This document shows positions 8,598-16,036 of a DNA stretch of 64,000 nt, piece by piece (positions within the stretch are counted from its first letter, which is position 1; each line of letters begins with the position of its first letter). Below the pieces are notes generated by a model. The model ran no database searches. It was not told the origin of the DNA and saw only the letters and a program-made list of their open reading frames with translations. The DNA lies in NCBI RefSeq assembly GCF_002295115.1, contig NZ_NSFV01000003.1, positions 558,001 to 622,000 of the forward strand, written 5' to 3'. A program made the translations under genes and the position numbers. The stretch comes from Mesorhizobium sp. WSM4311. GTDB lineage: Bacteria > Pseudomonadota > Alphaproteobacteria > Rhizobiales > Rhizobiaceae.

Positions 8598-9047
8598 TCA
8601 GAGCCCCAGCCTTGCCTTCACCTCGGCCGCCTTGGCCTCGACAATCATGACCCAGCGCTGCGCTACCATCGTCACCCAAGGGCGCGGTGCCCTGCCCTGC
8701 GCGCCGTAGTGGACGTAGGCGGCATAGTTCGCCGTGTAGCCGAGATAGAGCGTGTCGCCGAGATCGGCGCCGTTGATGACCAGGATCACGTCGCCGAGGT
8801 CAGGCGGCACCGGCGCGCCGGGATTTTCGCGGCTCAACGTCGGCATGGCCGTGGTCGACGCCATCAGCGACGCCCGAAGGAAGCCGGTCCGCTTGTAGCC
8901 GGGTGTCGCCGGCTTGTCGTAAACTTCATCGGCTAGCAGCTGGTCGAGTTGGCTGACCAACTCCTGAGCGCTTTCCTTAAACACGAACTCAAGGGCGACA
9001 GGCACGGCGGCCGCCCACGCTCCGACAGTGGCCGCGAAGGATGCCAT
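8598..9047 (-). CDS. HK97 gp10-like head-tail joining protein
   Basis: This 149-residue protein has a central GKTLY-type pattern ([26 protein letters not shown]) and a C-terminal helix, the signature of the HK97 gp10/tail-component family with the YVxYGA motif. It is one base from the terminator gene and overlaps the Mu F-like gene start by one base. It probably contributes to the neck between connector and tail. Confidence 0.75.
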   Translation of the reverse strand: MASFAATVGAWAAAVPVALEFVFKESAQELVSQLDQLLADEVYDKPATPGYKRTGFLRASLMASTTAMPTLSRENPGAPVPPDLGDVILVINGADLGDTLYLGYTANYAAYVHYGAQGRAPRPWVTMVAQRWVMIVEAKAAEVKARLGL

Positions 9048-10090
9048 CAGCGCACCAGTTGCGCTAGGAAGTCGATCTTGTATTCAGCCAGGCATTTGCA
9101 GGCGAGCGTGTGCCGGGTCGGAACGCCGGGCGCGTGCGGGTATGGGATCAAAGTCCCATCCGGCGCGGTGAAGGGCTGGTCGAAAGGCACCATCTGCCCT
9201 TGCATCGCCTCGTGCTGTTCCCTGCCGTGCTTCTGTGGCGTGTGCTTCCAGCCCTTCGTGACAGCGTCGGCCCTAAGGCTTCCCTTTTCAATCTGCTGGC
9301 GGAAGGCGATGTCTTTCGAAGCGCCCAGCGCGGCGAATGTTTCATGCAGTCCGATCGTGTCGGCGCGGAGTTTCAGCAGCCCATCGACGTACCTGCCGGT
9401 GATCCGGTCAACCAAGGCGGCCGAAACGGGCTTTCCCGCTTCGATGGCAGCCACCACGGTCTTATCGAAACGCTTGTCTCGGCGGGTCCGGGAGAGGTAA
9501 TTTCTCAACTGGTCGGGTTCGCCGGAAAGCAGTTCCTGGCGTGCTCGGGCAACATACTCGCCTTGGACTGTGGTGAGCCCGATCAATCCGCCTTCCCGTC
9601 GGCCGGTGACGGTCGAGACGCGCCCTACGACAGCGACAGCCGTCTTGATCGGATTGTCGCCGCGCGCCAGCCCTGTTTCCAGAGCGGAGCGGATCGCGAT
9701 CTTCTGATCGGCGACAATCCCCGTCACCAATTGCGCCGAATGCGTCTGCAGCCACTGTTCGGCGGCGAAGTTTCGGGCGTCCCAGCGGACAACGATGCGG
9801 TGGCCGCTCGGATCGCGCAGCGTCGGCATTGTGTCGACAGTCGCGACGCCGCCGCCGTTGAACGCTGCCCTGATCGCCTCATCCAATGGCCTGAACGCGG
9901 CTTCGTCCAGATCCATGGCGATGATCGCGCCATTGATGTCGCCGCGCTCCAAGCGCTCTACGATCCGGCGCAGGACGATATTGGAGGTGATGTCGTCGAT
10001 AGCCTCAATGAAGGCTTGGCGGACAGCCGGCTCGAACTGGCTGACCAGAATTTCGAAGCGTTGACGAGGTGTGAGGCGGACGAGCATCAT
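9047..10090 (-). CDS. Head morphogenesis protein, SPP1 gp7 / Mu F family
   Basis: At 347 residues with a C-terminal minor-head domain: residues about 285-345 contain GWKHTPQKHGREQHEAMQ and RHTLACKCLAEY, with the Cys pair and His residues characteristic of Mu gpF-like proteins. Such proteins are packaged in small numbers and help capsid assembly or DNA entry. It is unusual that the gene sits among the neck genes rather than beside the portal. Two ATGs (10090 and 10087) are possible; the first overlaps the upstream stop in an ATGA. Confidence 0.8.
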   Translation of the reverse strand: MMLVRLTPRQRFEILVSQFEPAVRQAFIEAIDDITSNIVLRRIVERLERGDINGAIIAMDLDEAAFRPLDEAIRAAFNGGGVATVDTMPTLRDPSGHRIVVRWDARNFAAEQWLQTHSAQLVTGIVADQKIAIRSALETGLARGDNPIKTAVAVVGRVSTVTGRREGGLIGLTTVQGEYVARARQELLSGEPDQLRNYLSRTRRDKRFDKTVVAAIEAGKPVSAALVDRITGRYVDGLLKLRADTIGLHETFAALGASKDIAFRQQIEKGSLRADAVTKGWKHTPQKHGREQHEAMQGQMVPFDQPFTAPDGTLIPYPHAPGVPTRHTLACKCLAEYKIDFLAQLVR

Positions 10091-10326
10091 TGAATGCTCT
10101 GTGAGACCGTGATCTTCACTTGCCCATACATTTCATCAGTAACTAACTCCCCATCCTTGGCCACCAAGAGACAGAGACTATCGCGTCGCGCCCGCAGAAT
10201 GTAACCGCACTCTTCGTCGGCCGTGATGACATCTTTAATCTCGATACCATCGAGGAAAATGCGAACGCCATGACGATCCTCCGCAGGCACATAGCCAGCG
10301 TCGCCAATATCTGCTGAAATGCGCAT
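10087..10326 (-). CDS. Small phage protein of unknown function
   Basis: A 79-residue acidic, beta-rich protein (GVRIFLDGIEIKDVITAD) overlapping the head morphogenesis gene by 4 bases, so the two are coupled. No domain is recognised. Such small proteins between connector genes are often virion or assembly factors. Confidence 0.6.
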   Translation of the reverse strand: MRISADIGDAGYVPAEDRHGVRIFLDGIEIKDVITADEECGYILRARRDSLCLLVAKDGELVTDEMYGQVKITVSQSIQ

Positions 10327-10353
10327 TGGGCATCCATAAGTGAGGGGGAATCA

Positions 10354-11130
10354 ATGGACGAATTCCAAGACTTCTTGGACGAATACGATGATCTGACGGA
10401 GCGGCTTCTTAGAGCGCGGTATCAAGACTTCGCCTCTTTGGCTAAGCGCGTATTGCTGATGTTCGATCACGCTCCGGCAGCGACATCGACACGAATACAA
10501 TGGCTTCGATCTCTATTTCCAATAGAGAAGATTGAGGCTGAAGTCTTGGTAGAGCCGAAAGGCATGGTCGGCTCAGGCCGGATGAACTGGCCGCAAGACT
10601 TGGAGCAGTCGCTCGGCGCCCAGATCAATCTTCTGGCCTCGTTCACTGTGAAAGATGACAGGGCTTGGCAATTCGCTCGCGATTATTTCTACAGCCGGTC
10701 CAACAATATTAACGATACGCTGCACGAAATGACAGGTCACTTATTGGAACCAATGTTCCGCGACCTAAGGCGGTATCTTGTCCGCCAGCGCAACAACCCT
10801 GTCGAAATCAATGAAATACCAGCCGCCGATCGGATCGTTCGGATCGATCACAATCAACCCAGCTACCAAGAAGCAATAGGGTCGATAGCCAGCGCAAGTG
10901 AAGCCCTGATAGGAGACAATGCCATTGGGACAGACGACAGAGACCGGATAAAGTTCGAATTAGATGCAGGCATTCTTCTACTACATGCGCAGACGGTAAC
11001 AATCTCGGCTATAGAGGCCGTCCTCATTCGAGCGTTGCGCTGGCTGTCCGCAAATTTTGCTGGGGCAGCGCTTGGAATAGCAGCTGAGCGAGCGTTGAGC
11101 GCGGTTCTACTGCTTCTAGGTGGAAGCTAA
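10354..11130 (+). CDS. Opposite-strand cargo protein of unknown family with hydrophobic C-terminus
   Basis: A 258-residue protein is encoded against the late operon, with GAGGGGGA as ribosome-binding site before the ATG at 10354 and visibly lower GC than its neighbours. The N-terminal 150 residues are charged and helical. The C-terminal 100 residues follow a pattern I recall from many unannotated proteobacterial proteins: IDHNQPSYQEAIGSI, an acidic helix, then an Ala/Leu-rich tail (AALGIAAERALSAVLLLLG) that may insert in membrane. It overlaps the next leftward gene by 4 bases. Its late acquisition, own orientation and tail suggest a lysogenic-conversion, exclusion or defence gene, but nothing proves a function. 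Confidence 0.7.
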   Translation: MDEFQDFLDEYDDLTERLLRARYQDFASLAKRVLLMFDHAPAATSTRIQWLRSLFPIEKIEAEVLVEPKGMVGSGRMNWPQDLEQSLGAQINLLASFTVKDDRAWQFARDYFYSRSNNINDTLHEMTGHLLEPMFRDLRRYLVRQRNNPVEINEIPAADRIVRIDHNQPSYQEAIGSIASASEALIGDNAIGTDDRDRIKFELDAGILLLHAQTVTISAIEAVLIRALRWLSANFAGAALGIAAERALSAVLLLLGGS

Positions 11131-11492
11131 CCCGCGCACCACGCCTTCCAGGCAACGGCAGTTCCGGCCGACGGTATAGGCGTCAGGTTTGTGATGGTGC
11201 GCTCGGCACCATCAATCACGATCATGTCCGTCAACATCGGTTCGACAGCCGGCACAGCGAACGTGACCATATCGCCAGTCTCGACGATCAAGATGCCGTT
11301 TTCGTAGCGCTGGTGCATGCGCTTCACGACGGCACTGAGCGGCCATGTCTCGACTGTCGGCTCGACCGGCACCCACGGCTGGGCAGGATCGGGAACGCCA
11401 GGCGTTTCCCGCTTGAGCGTCACGGCGCCTTGCTTGAACTCACCGAGAAGTGCGACGGCCATATTAGCCATATCGTCATAAAAGTCGGCCAT
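11127..11492 (-). CDS. Head-tail connector / stopper-like protein
   Basis: This 121-residue protein lies between the DnaT-like adaptor and the neck genes. Its second half is beta-rich with a conserved-looking MLTDMIVIDGAERTITNLTP segment, as in phage stopper proteins that use small barrels. The function is inferred from gene order and strand pattern. Confidence 0.6.
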   Translation of the reverse strand: MADFYDDMANMAVALLGEFKQGAVTLKRETPGVPDPAQPWVPVEPTVETWPLSAVVKRMHQRYENGILIVETGDMVTFAVPAVEPMLTDMIVIDGAERTITNLTPIPSAGTAVAWKAWCAG

Positions 11493-11541
11493 TGGATGTG
11501 CCCGTCATTGTTTTGCCGGCTTATTCGCCTTACCAGCGGCG

Positions 11542-11907
11542 ATGACTTCTATATCCCGCATCACCGCGCTCGTTTTGCTCGCAATCATCGTCTTCGCCAC
11601 CCTGTCGCCGATCCAAATGCGGCCCTACGTGGGCGATCCGAACGTCGAGCGCGCGCTTGCATATCTTCTGTTCGGTTTGGCCTTGGGCCTTGGTTTTCCA
11701 AACCGTGCAGCAAGAACGATCGCGCTCGTGATCTTCGTGGCGGCCACACTGGAGTTGATGCAGATATTCGACCCCGGACGGCACGCGCGTATCTCAGACG
11801 GCTCGTTGAAGGCTCTTGCTGGCATCTTCGGAATAGCTGCTATCCAGATCTGCTTACGGGTTGCCGTCCGCTACCGGCCGCGTAGAACGACGTTGCCGGC
11901 CGAATAA
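11542..11907 (+). CDS. VanZ-like membrane protein (moron)
   Basis: A 121-residue protein with three to four membrane segments: residues 8-25, 38-55, 60-78 and 95-108. The segments carry VanZ-family features: RALAYLLFGLALGLGFP, a Glu in ATLELMQ and a PGRHARISDGSLKALAG loop. VanZ proteins are small membrane proteins, one of which gives low-level teicoplanin resistance; similar genes occur near rhizobial surface-polysaccharide loci. Here it sits alone inside the head-tail region on the opposite strand, so it is likely cargo that changes the envelope of the lysogen. No good ribosome-binding site precedes the ATG. Confidence 0.75.
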   Translation: MTSISRITALVLLAIIVFATLSPIQMRPYVGDPNVERALAYLLFGLALGLGFPNRAARTIALVIFVAATLELMQIFDPGRHARISDGSLKALAGIFGIAAIQICLRVAVRYRPRRTTLPAE

Positions 11908-11918
11908 GATCAGACCAC

Positions 11919-12404
11919 TTACACCACCATGATGCCAGGCTCGCCCCAGACAGGTCCGATCAGCGGCGCCAAAAGCCCTTCGATCAGGCTCGACACCGGC
12001 GCATTCGGCGCCCACACGTTGCCGTTGTCACCCAGCTCGAAGAACTCGCGTTCGATGACGTCGACCTTCTGGCGTTTCACACGCTGGGCCGGGTCGAATG
12101 AGATCGACAGCGATCCAGGCTTCTTCAATTCGATGTGGGCTGCCTCATAGCTGGCCTGCTCAACCCTCGTTGGGACGAGGTCGGAAGCCAGCGTAGCGCC
12201 ATATGCCGTAGCGCCCGTGCGCGGCCATTCCCGTTCCTGGGCAATGCCCCCAGTCGGCTGGCCAGGGAACCGCATGCCATAGGTGCCATCGAGATAGGCG
12301 CTGCCCCGCTGCCGGAGAGCAGCAAACGGGGCATCCGCAGCATAGGTATAGCCGGCCGCGTCCCAATACGCCTTGAGAGCGGCATCTGATCCGTAGCCGG
12401 CCAT
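11919..12404 (-). CDS. Head-tail adaptor annotated as DnaT-like ssDNA-binding family
   Basis: A 161-residue protein starting MAGYGSDAALKAYWDAAGY, followed by a beta-rich middle and an acidic C-terminus. This N-terminal pattern is typical of the phage family called DnaT-like in databases, which lies between capsid and connector genes and is more likely a virion adaptor than a replication factor. The start at 12404 follows AAGGA at 8 bases; a further 10 codons upstream look non-native. Confidence 0.65.
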   Translation of the reverse strand: MAGYGSDAALKAYWDAAGYTYAADAPFAALRQRGSAYLDGTYGMRFPGQPTGGIAQEREWPRTGATAYGATLASDLVPTRVEQASYEAAHIELKKPGSLSISFDPAQRVKRQKVDVIEREFFELGDNGNVWAPNAPVSSLIEGLLAPLIGPVWGEPGIMVV

Positions 12405-12450
12405 TGTCGATTTCCTTGGGAGACTTGGGCGCACCCCAGCGATGGATTGC

Positions 12451-12456
12451 TATAAT
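12451..12456 (+). promoter_or_regulatory. Consensus -10 box for the RMF-like gene
   Basis: A perfect TATAAT at 12451 lies 36 bases before the small gene at 12487. No strong -35 is present; TTGGGC at 12425-12430 is 20 bases away, longer than optimal. The box falls in the gap just upstream of the leftward adaptor gene. Confidence 0.5.
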
Positions 12457-12486
12457 GCAATTATCCATCATTGAAGGAGACGCAGA

Positions 12487-12645
12487 ATGACGGAAAAGCA
12501 GCGCGCCGCTCGCCAGAAGGCCTTCGAAAAGGGCCAGCAGGCAACCCGCGAAGATCGGTATCACAACAACTATCCGCCGATTTCACCGGACCACGATTGG
12601 TATGATCAGGGGTACCAGAAGGAGATGGAAACCATCTTCAACTGA
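12487..12645 (+). CDS. 52-residue RMF-like microprotein (moron)
   Basis: The gene starts at ATG 12487 with AAGGAG 8 bases upstream and ends TGA at 12645, too short for usual length cut-offs. The protein pattern AFEKGQQA, then NNYPPISP, then WYDQGYQKEM matches the spacing of ribosome modulation factor (A..RGYQAG, PY, W..GW..A), and of the RMF-like CrpP family carried on mobile elements. RMF dimerises ribosomes into inactive 100S particles in stationary phase. A phage copy could alter host translation or be a small DNA/RNA-binding protein of the same fold. The similarity is by eye and short. Confidence 0.55.
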   Translation: MTEKQRAARQKAFEKGQQATREDRYHNNYPPISPDHDWYDQGYQKEMETIFN

Positions 12646-12686
12646 GTGGTCGCCAGCGCGGCGATCTACCGCCGCGCCGGCTCTCG

Positions 12687-13192
12687 TCAGGGCTGTGTAG
12701 CAAGCTCTTCGAGGGCCGCGACGATCTCCGCCTTTTTGTCCGGCGTCTTGTCCCCGAGCAACTTCGTGGCAGCCGACTTGAAGGCCATGAAGTTGCCGTC
12801 GGCCATGGCGAGGACTTCGGTGGCCGACTTGGCATCGATGCCGCTCTGTTTCAGCTTGGCGAGTTCCGCTTCCAAATCGGCGACCTTGGCCTTCTCGACT
12901 GCAGTTCGGTCGTCACGGCGGCAAAAGAGGCATCGAAGCGCGTGCGCATCTCCGCCATTTCCGCGGTATCACCGTTTGCGTCACGATCATCGCCGGTGGC
13001 GGGCTTTTTCTTGCCCTTGCCATCGACGATCAGGTGACCATCGTTGACCATAGCCTTCACGACGGGGTGGTCCTTGGAAGCCTCCCAGATCTCGGGCTCC
13101 ACAACGATGGAGCCGTTACCGGGCACGACCTGACCCGTCGGGAGGCCGAAGCCACCGGCACGAGTGTTTTCGAGGGTGATCTGCTTAGTCAC
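12687..13192 (-). CDS. Head protein gene with an internal frameshift
   Basis: Translation from a GTG at 13192, preceded at 5 bases by GGAGG inside the end of the capsid gene, gives about 95 good residues (VTKQITLENTRAGGFGLPTG) and then a short nonsense tail ending at 12851. The -1 frame from about 12905 continues convincingly (ADLEAELAKLKQ) to a stop at 12687. The two halves together give a 168-residue protein. Either a base is missing near 12905, or a -1 frameshift is programmed; no classical slippery heptamer is present. Place directly after the capsid suggests a decoration, fibre or connector protein. Confidence 0.6.
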
Positions 13193-13202
13193 GTCGACCT
13201 CC

Positions 13203-14141
13203 TCAAATACCATCGAGGTAGCGCATCGCGCCCGGGCGACGCACTTCCACGCCGCCGGTGCGGAAGATGCCGGGAACCTCGAATTTCAGGAGCCGCTGTT
13301 CGGCCTGCAGCCATCGCAGCGGCATCGGAACGTGCATCTTCACGACATCCGGCGTACGGCGGTAGGCCACCATACGCTGGGTGCTGCCGCTGCCGGCCGT
13401 CTCCAGACCGAAGACTGCGCGGATCGTCAGCGGGCGGCCGGTGCGCGCCGTGTAGACGTTCGCCCGCAGGACATAGTCCAGCAGGTTCACCTCCGACGTC
13501 GCATCGAGACGCTTCCCGATTAGGAAGTTGTAGCGGTCCTGACTGATCAGGATCGTGTCGGCCGTCTCGATGCCATTGGACTCCGTGAAGATCAGGCCGA
13601 GAACGCGGTTGAAGTCGGCAACAACCTCATCCGGGGTCTTGGTCGGCCAAGTCGCGGTGCCGCCGGCGCCGTTCGCCGCCGTCAGCGCCGTGACGCTGGC
13701 GGTGTTGATCAGACCCGACATGCCGAGCTTGGAGCGGCCAAGGAAGGCCAGATTGTCGACGAACTGCTCGTACTTGCGGCGGGCGGCGTCGGCACGATCA
13801 TCCGTCAGGCGGATGCCATATGCCTGGGCATGGGCAAGCTCCTGAAGGTTGTAACGGTAGCCGATGCCGACCATGAAGACGCGGCTCGAGCCCTTGTCGA
13901 GCTTGAAGTCGACAAAGTTGATGTCATCACCGTCCGGCGCGAACTCACGGGCCTCGCCGACGTCATCCCCCATGGAGAAGAAATCGATGGCCGTGGTCCA
14001 GTCCGGTGCCGAGTTATCGACGGGCACCAGTTCCCGGTACTGGAAATCGGGGTACTGGCGAGCGTAAATGCCCGGCTCGATGTAGTTCTGCGCGGTGCGC
14101 AGGAAGTTGAGCGCCAATGCGGGCGCGTCGGTCGTGAACAT
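13203..14141 (-). CDS. Major capsid protein (DUF2184 family)
   Basis: This 312-residue protein has the features of the DUF2184 capsid family: an N-terminal arm with TAQNYIEPGIYARQYPDFQY, a DFFSMGDDVGEAREFAPDG segment and a C-terminal MPLRWLQAEQRLLKFEVPG. It follows the structural cement gene and the DUF2213 protease/scaffold, the normal capsid cassette order. The fold in this family is HK97-like. It is full length and, with the cement protein, should form the head shell. Confidence 0.88.
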   Translation of the reverse strand: MFTTDAPALALNFLRTAQNYIEPGIYARQYPDFQYRELVPVDNSAPDWTTAIDFFSMGDDVGEAREFAPDGDDINFVDFKLDKGSSRVFMVGIGYRYNLQELAHAQAYGIRLTDDRADAARRKYEQFVDNLAFLGRSKLGMSGLINTASVTALTAANGAGGTATWPTKTPDEVVADFNRVLGLIFTESNGIETADTILISQDRYNFLIGKRLDATSEVNLLDYVLRANVYTARTGRPLTIRAVFGLETAGSGSTQRMVAYRRTPDVVKMHVPMPLRWLQAEQRLLKFEVPGIFRTGGVEVRRPGAMRYLDGI

Positions 14142-14154
14142 TGTGGTGTTCCCC

Positions 14155-14619
14155 TTACTTGGTCACGCCGAGGCGGAGTTTGGCGATTTGGTTGGTGGTG
14201 GACGTGACCGTGGCCCACTCAGCATTTTCGATGAGCTGGTTGGCGCTGGAATTGGACACGTTGGTGAAGGTGCCGGTCGGTGTCATGTAGACCGGATCGC
14301 CCTGAGCGACGGCAACAAGAGCCGTGACCCAGATCGAACCATTCTTCATCACGCTGATCTGGTCGTAGACCTTGTAGACCTCGCCCTGCTCAGCCGGGAT
14401 CGTGCGATCCACGGCAGCGACGCCGGCGAATTTGCCGATGGCGGCCGGGAGAGCGACAGTGTCCTCGACAGTGCCATAGATGACGCCACGACCGAAGGGG
14501 ATATCAGCGGAGCCGGATGCCACCACCATGGACGTGATGAAATGCGGTTCGGTGGTGGCGATCATGCCGGGATAGCCCCTGGGCGTATCGCGGCTATACG
14601 AGACGGCGGGAATGGCCAT
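14155..14619 (-). CDS. Structural cement / head decoration protein (gp24-like)
   Basis: A 154-residue, almost entirely beta-strand protein beginning MAIPAVSYSRDTPRGYPGMI and containing VYKVYDQISVMKNGSIWV. This resembles the DUF2190/gp24 structural cement proteins that trim capsid three-fold axes. It starts in the last codon of the DUF2213 gene and ends 13 bases before the capsid gene. Confidence 0.8.
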   Translation of the reverse strand: MAIPAVSYSRDTPRGYPGMIATTEPHFITSMVVASGSADIPFGRGVIYGTVEDTVALPAAIGKFAGVAAVDRTIPAEQGEVYKVYDQISVMKNGSIWVTALVAVAQGDPVYMTPTGTFTNVSNSSANQLIENAEWATVTSTTNQIAKLRLGVTK

Positions 14620-15185
14620 TATGCGGTCTCCTTCTTGCCCTGCCAGGCGTTGCGGTCACGCTCCAGCATCTGGTTATAGGCGTCGTTCACGTTGGCGGCG
14701 TCGCCGACGGGCTGGATGCCGGTCTTCAGAGCGTCCCGGAAAGCATCGGGCCGGTTCTTCGCGGCGTCCTCGACGAGGATGTCGAAGCGGGCGTCGATGT
14801 AGGCGTCGGCCTTATCCTTGACGGCGGCATCGCCGAGCGCGGCGGTGACAGCGGCCTTGCGGATGGCGCCGTCGGACAGACTATCGGTCTTGACGTCCTT
14901 GGTGATCGCCTTGGCCTTGGTGATCAGGTCGGCGCGGGCCGCGACACGCTTGTCGAGGTCGGCATCCGAAAGCACCTTGGCGTTGGCTGCGTCACGTTCG
15001 GCGTGGGCCTTCGCCAGATCAGCATCCTTGGCGGCGAGTGCGACCTGATGCTTCGTCTCGAGGTCGGCCAGCTTGGCGGCTGAGGATTCGAGATCCTTGA
15101 GCAGCTTGGAAATGGCCTGGGCGCCCTGATCGGTGGTGGTCACCGACAGTCCGTCCACGACCACAGTGCGAAGTGCATCACTCAT
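14619..15185 (-). CDS. Nested internal start: separate scaffold protein
   Basis: Inside the DUF2213 gene the ATG at 15185 (MSDALRTVVVDG) is preceded at 8 bases by AAGGAGA, as good a ribosome-binding site as those of whole genes here. It begins exactly at the border between protease and coiled-coil domains and would give a 188-residue scaffold in the same frame. This is the lambda C/Nu3 arrangement. The product is inferred, not observed. Confidence 0.5.
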   Translation of the reverse strand: MSDALRTVVVDGLSVTTTDQGAQAISKLLKDLESSAAKLADLETKHQVALAAKDADLAKAHAERDAANAKVLSDADLDKRVAARADLITKAKAITKDVKTDSLSDGAIRKAAVTAALGDAAVKDKADAYIDARFDILVEDAAKNRPDAFRDALKTGIQPVGDAANVNDAYNQMLERDRNAWQGKKETA

Positions 15186-15764
15186 GGTGATGGTCTCCTT
15201 GTCAGTGGTTGAAATCGGGGCGGCGCCCCACGGTCCCACATCGTCGCCGATGCGAGCTTTCGAACCGGCCCGAGCTCGATCGACGAGCGCCAGGTGGTTG
15301 ATCTTGATTCCGCGCTGCTGCGCGTCGTAGACGTCGCCGTCGGCGGTTACGCCGGGCGTGAAATCGAGATCGCAGGTGTACCCGGCGGAAAGCTCGCGCT
15401 TGCCATCGATCACCGACTTGATGGCGGCCGCGTCCTTCAGGATCAGCGGGAGCATCACCCATTGGCCGTCCTGCTTGGCGGCGGTTGATACCTCGCCGAC
15501 GGACAGGGCCTTCCAGTTCTCGGCTGAGACACCCTCGTCTGGATGGTCGACCGTGATCGGGGCATGGGAGAACGACTGCAGGCTGTCGGGCGCGAACACC
15601 TGATCGGCCGCGCGATAGACCCGCACTACGTCCTGACCCGGCTTGCCGACCTCATGCCCTGCATAAAGCTGGATGCCGGTGCGCACGGCCCTCGCCGTTG
15701 CCACGAGGTAGCCGTCGGCGGTCTGGCGCGTTCCCGCGACAGTTACAGCGTCGGTAAATTGCAT
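14619..15764 (-). CDS. DUF2213 capsid maturation protease with scaffold domain
   Basis: At 381 residues. The N-terminal half (residues 1-185) matches the phage DUF2213 type, with DHPDEGVSAENWKALSVGEV and a conserved INHLALVDRARAGSKARIGD, the His and Ser residues of a putative prohead protease. The C-terminal half (about 195-381) is a long Ala/Lys/Asp coiled coil (SSAAKLADLETKHQVALAAK) typical of a capsid scaffold. An internal ATG with its own ribosome-binding site lies between the halves. Gene order portal-DUF2213-cement-capsid agrees. Confidence 0.85.
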   Translation of the reverse strand: MQFTDAVTVAGTRQTADGYLVATARAVRTGIQLYAGHEVGKPGQDVVRVYRAADQVFAPDSLQSFSHAPITVDHPDEGVSAENWKALSVGEVSTAAKQDGQWVMLPLILKDAAAIKSVIDGKRELSAGYTCDLDFTPGVTADGDVYDAQQRGIKINHLALVDRARAGSKARIGDDVGPWGAAPISTTDKETITMSDALRTVVVDGLSVTTTDQGAQAISKLLKDLESSAAKLADLETKHQVALAAKDADLAKAHAERDAANAKVLSDADLDKRVAARADLITKAKAITKDVKTDSLSDGAIRKAAVTAALGDAAVKDKADAYIDARFDILVEDAAKNRPDAFRDALKTGIQPVGDAANVNDAYNQMLERDRNAWQGKKETA

Positions 15765-15802
15765 TATGATGATCGCTCTATATTGTCGCCGTGGAGTGGC
15801 TT

Positions 15803-16036
15803 ATGCCCGCCGACCGGACTGTCACGCTCGATGTATCAAGAGCAGGCAGACAAATGATCTTCAAAGTGACTGTATTCGACCCAGACAGCGGAGAGACGAC
15901 CGAGTCCGGTTGGATCGTCGCCAAGGACCCTGACCGAACTGACGCTGCAATGGATGAGGCTCAAGCCTTTGCGTCAGTGTGGTGCCGACAACGCGGGATT
16001 GAAACGTATGACCTGTGGGATCATCGCGTCTATTAG
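15803..16036 (+). CDS. Small opposite-strand protein of unknown function (moron)
   Basis: A 77-residue protein with a beta-rich first half (MIFKVTVFDPDSGETTE) and a helix near QAFASVWCRQRG. GGAG lies 6 bases before the ATG at 15803; an upstream ATG at 15791 is possible. A TATATT box at 15779-15784 could be a -10. The 3' end overlaps the portal gene by 4 bases on the other strand. No family is recognised. Confidence 0.5.
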   Translation: MPADRTVTLDVSRAGRQMIFKVTVFDPDSGETTESGWIVAKDPDRTDAAMDEAQAFASVWCRQRGIETYDLWDHRVY

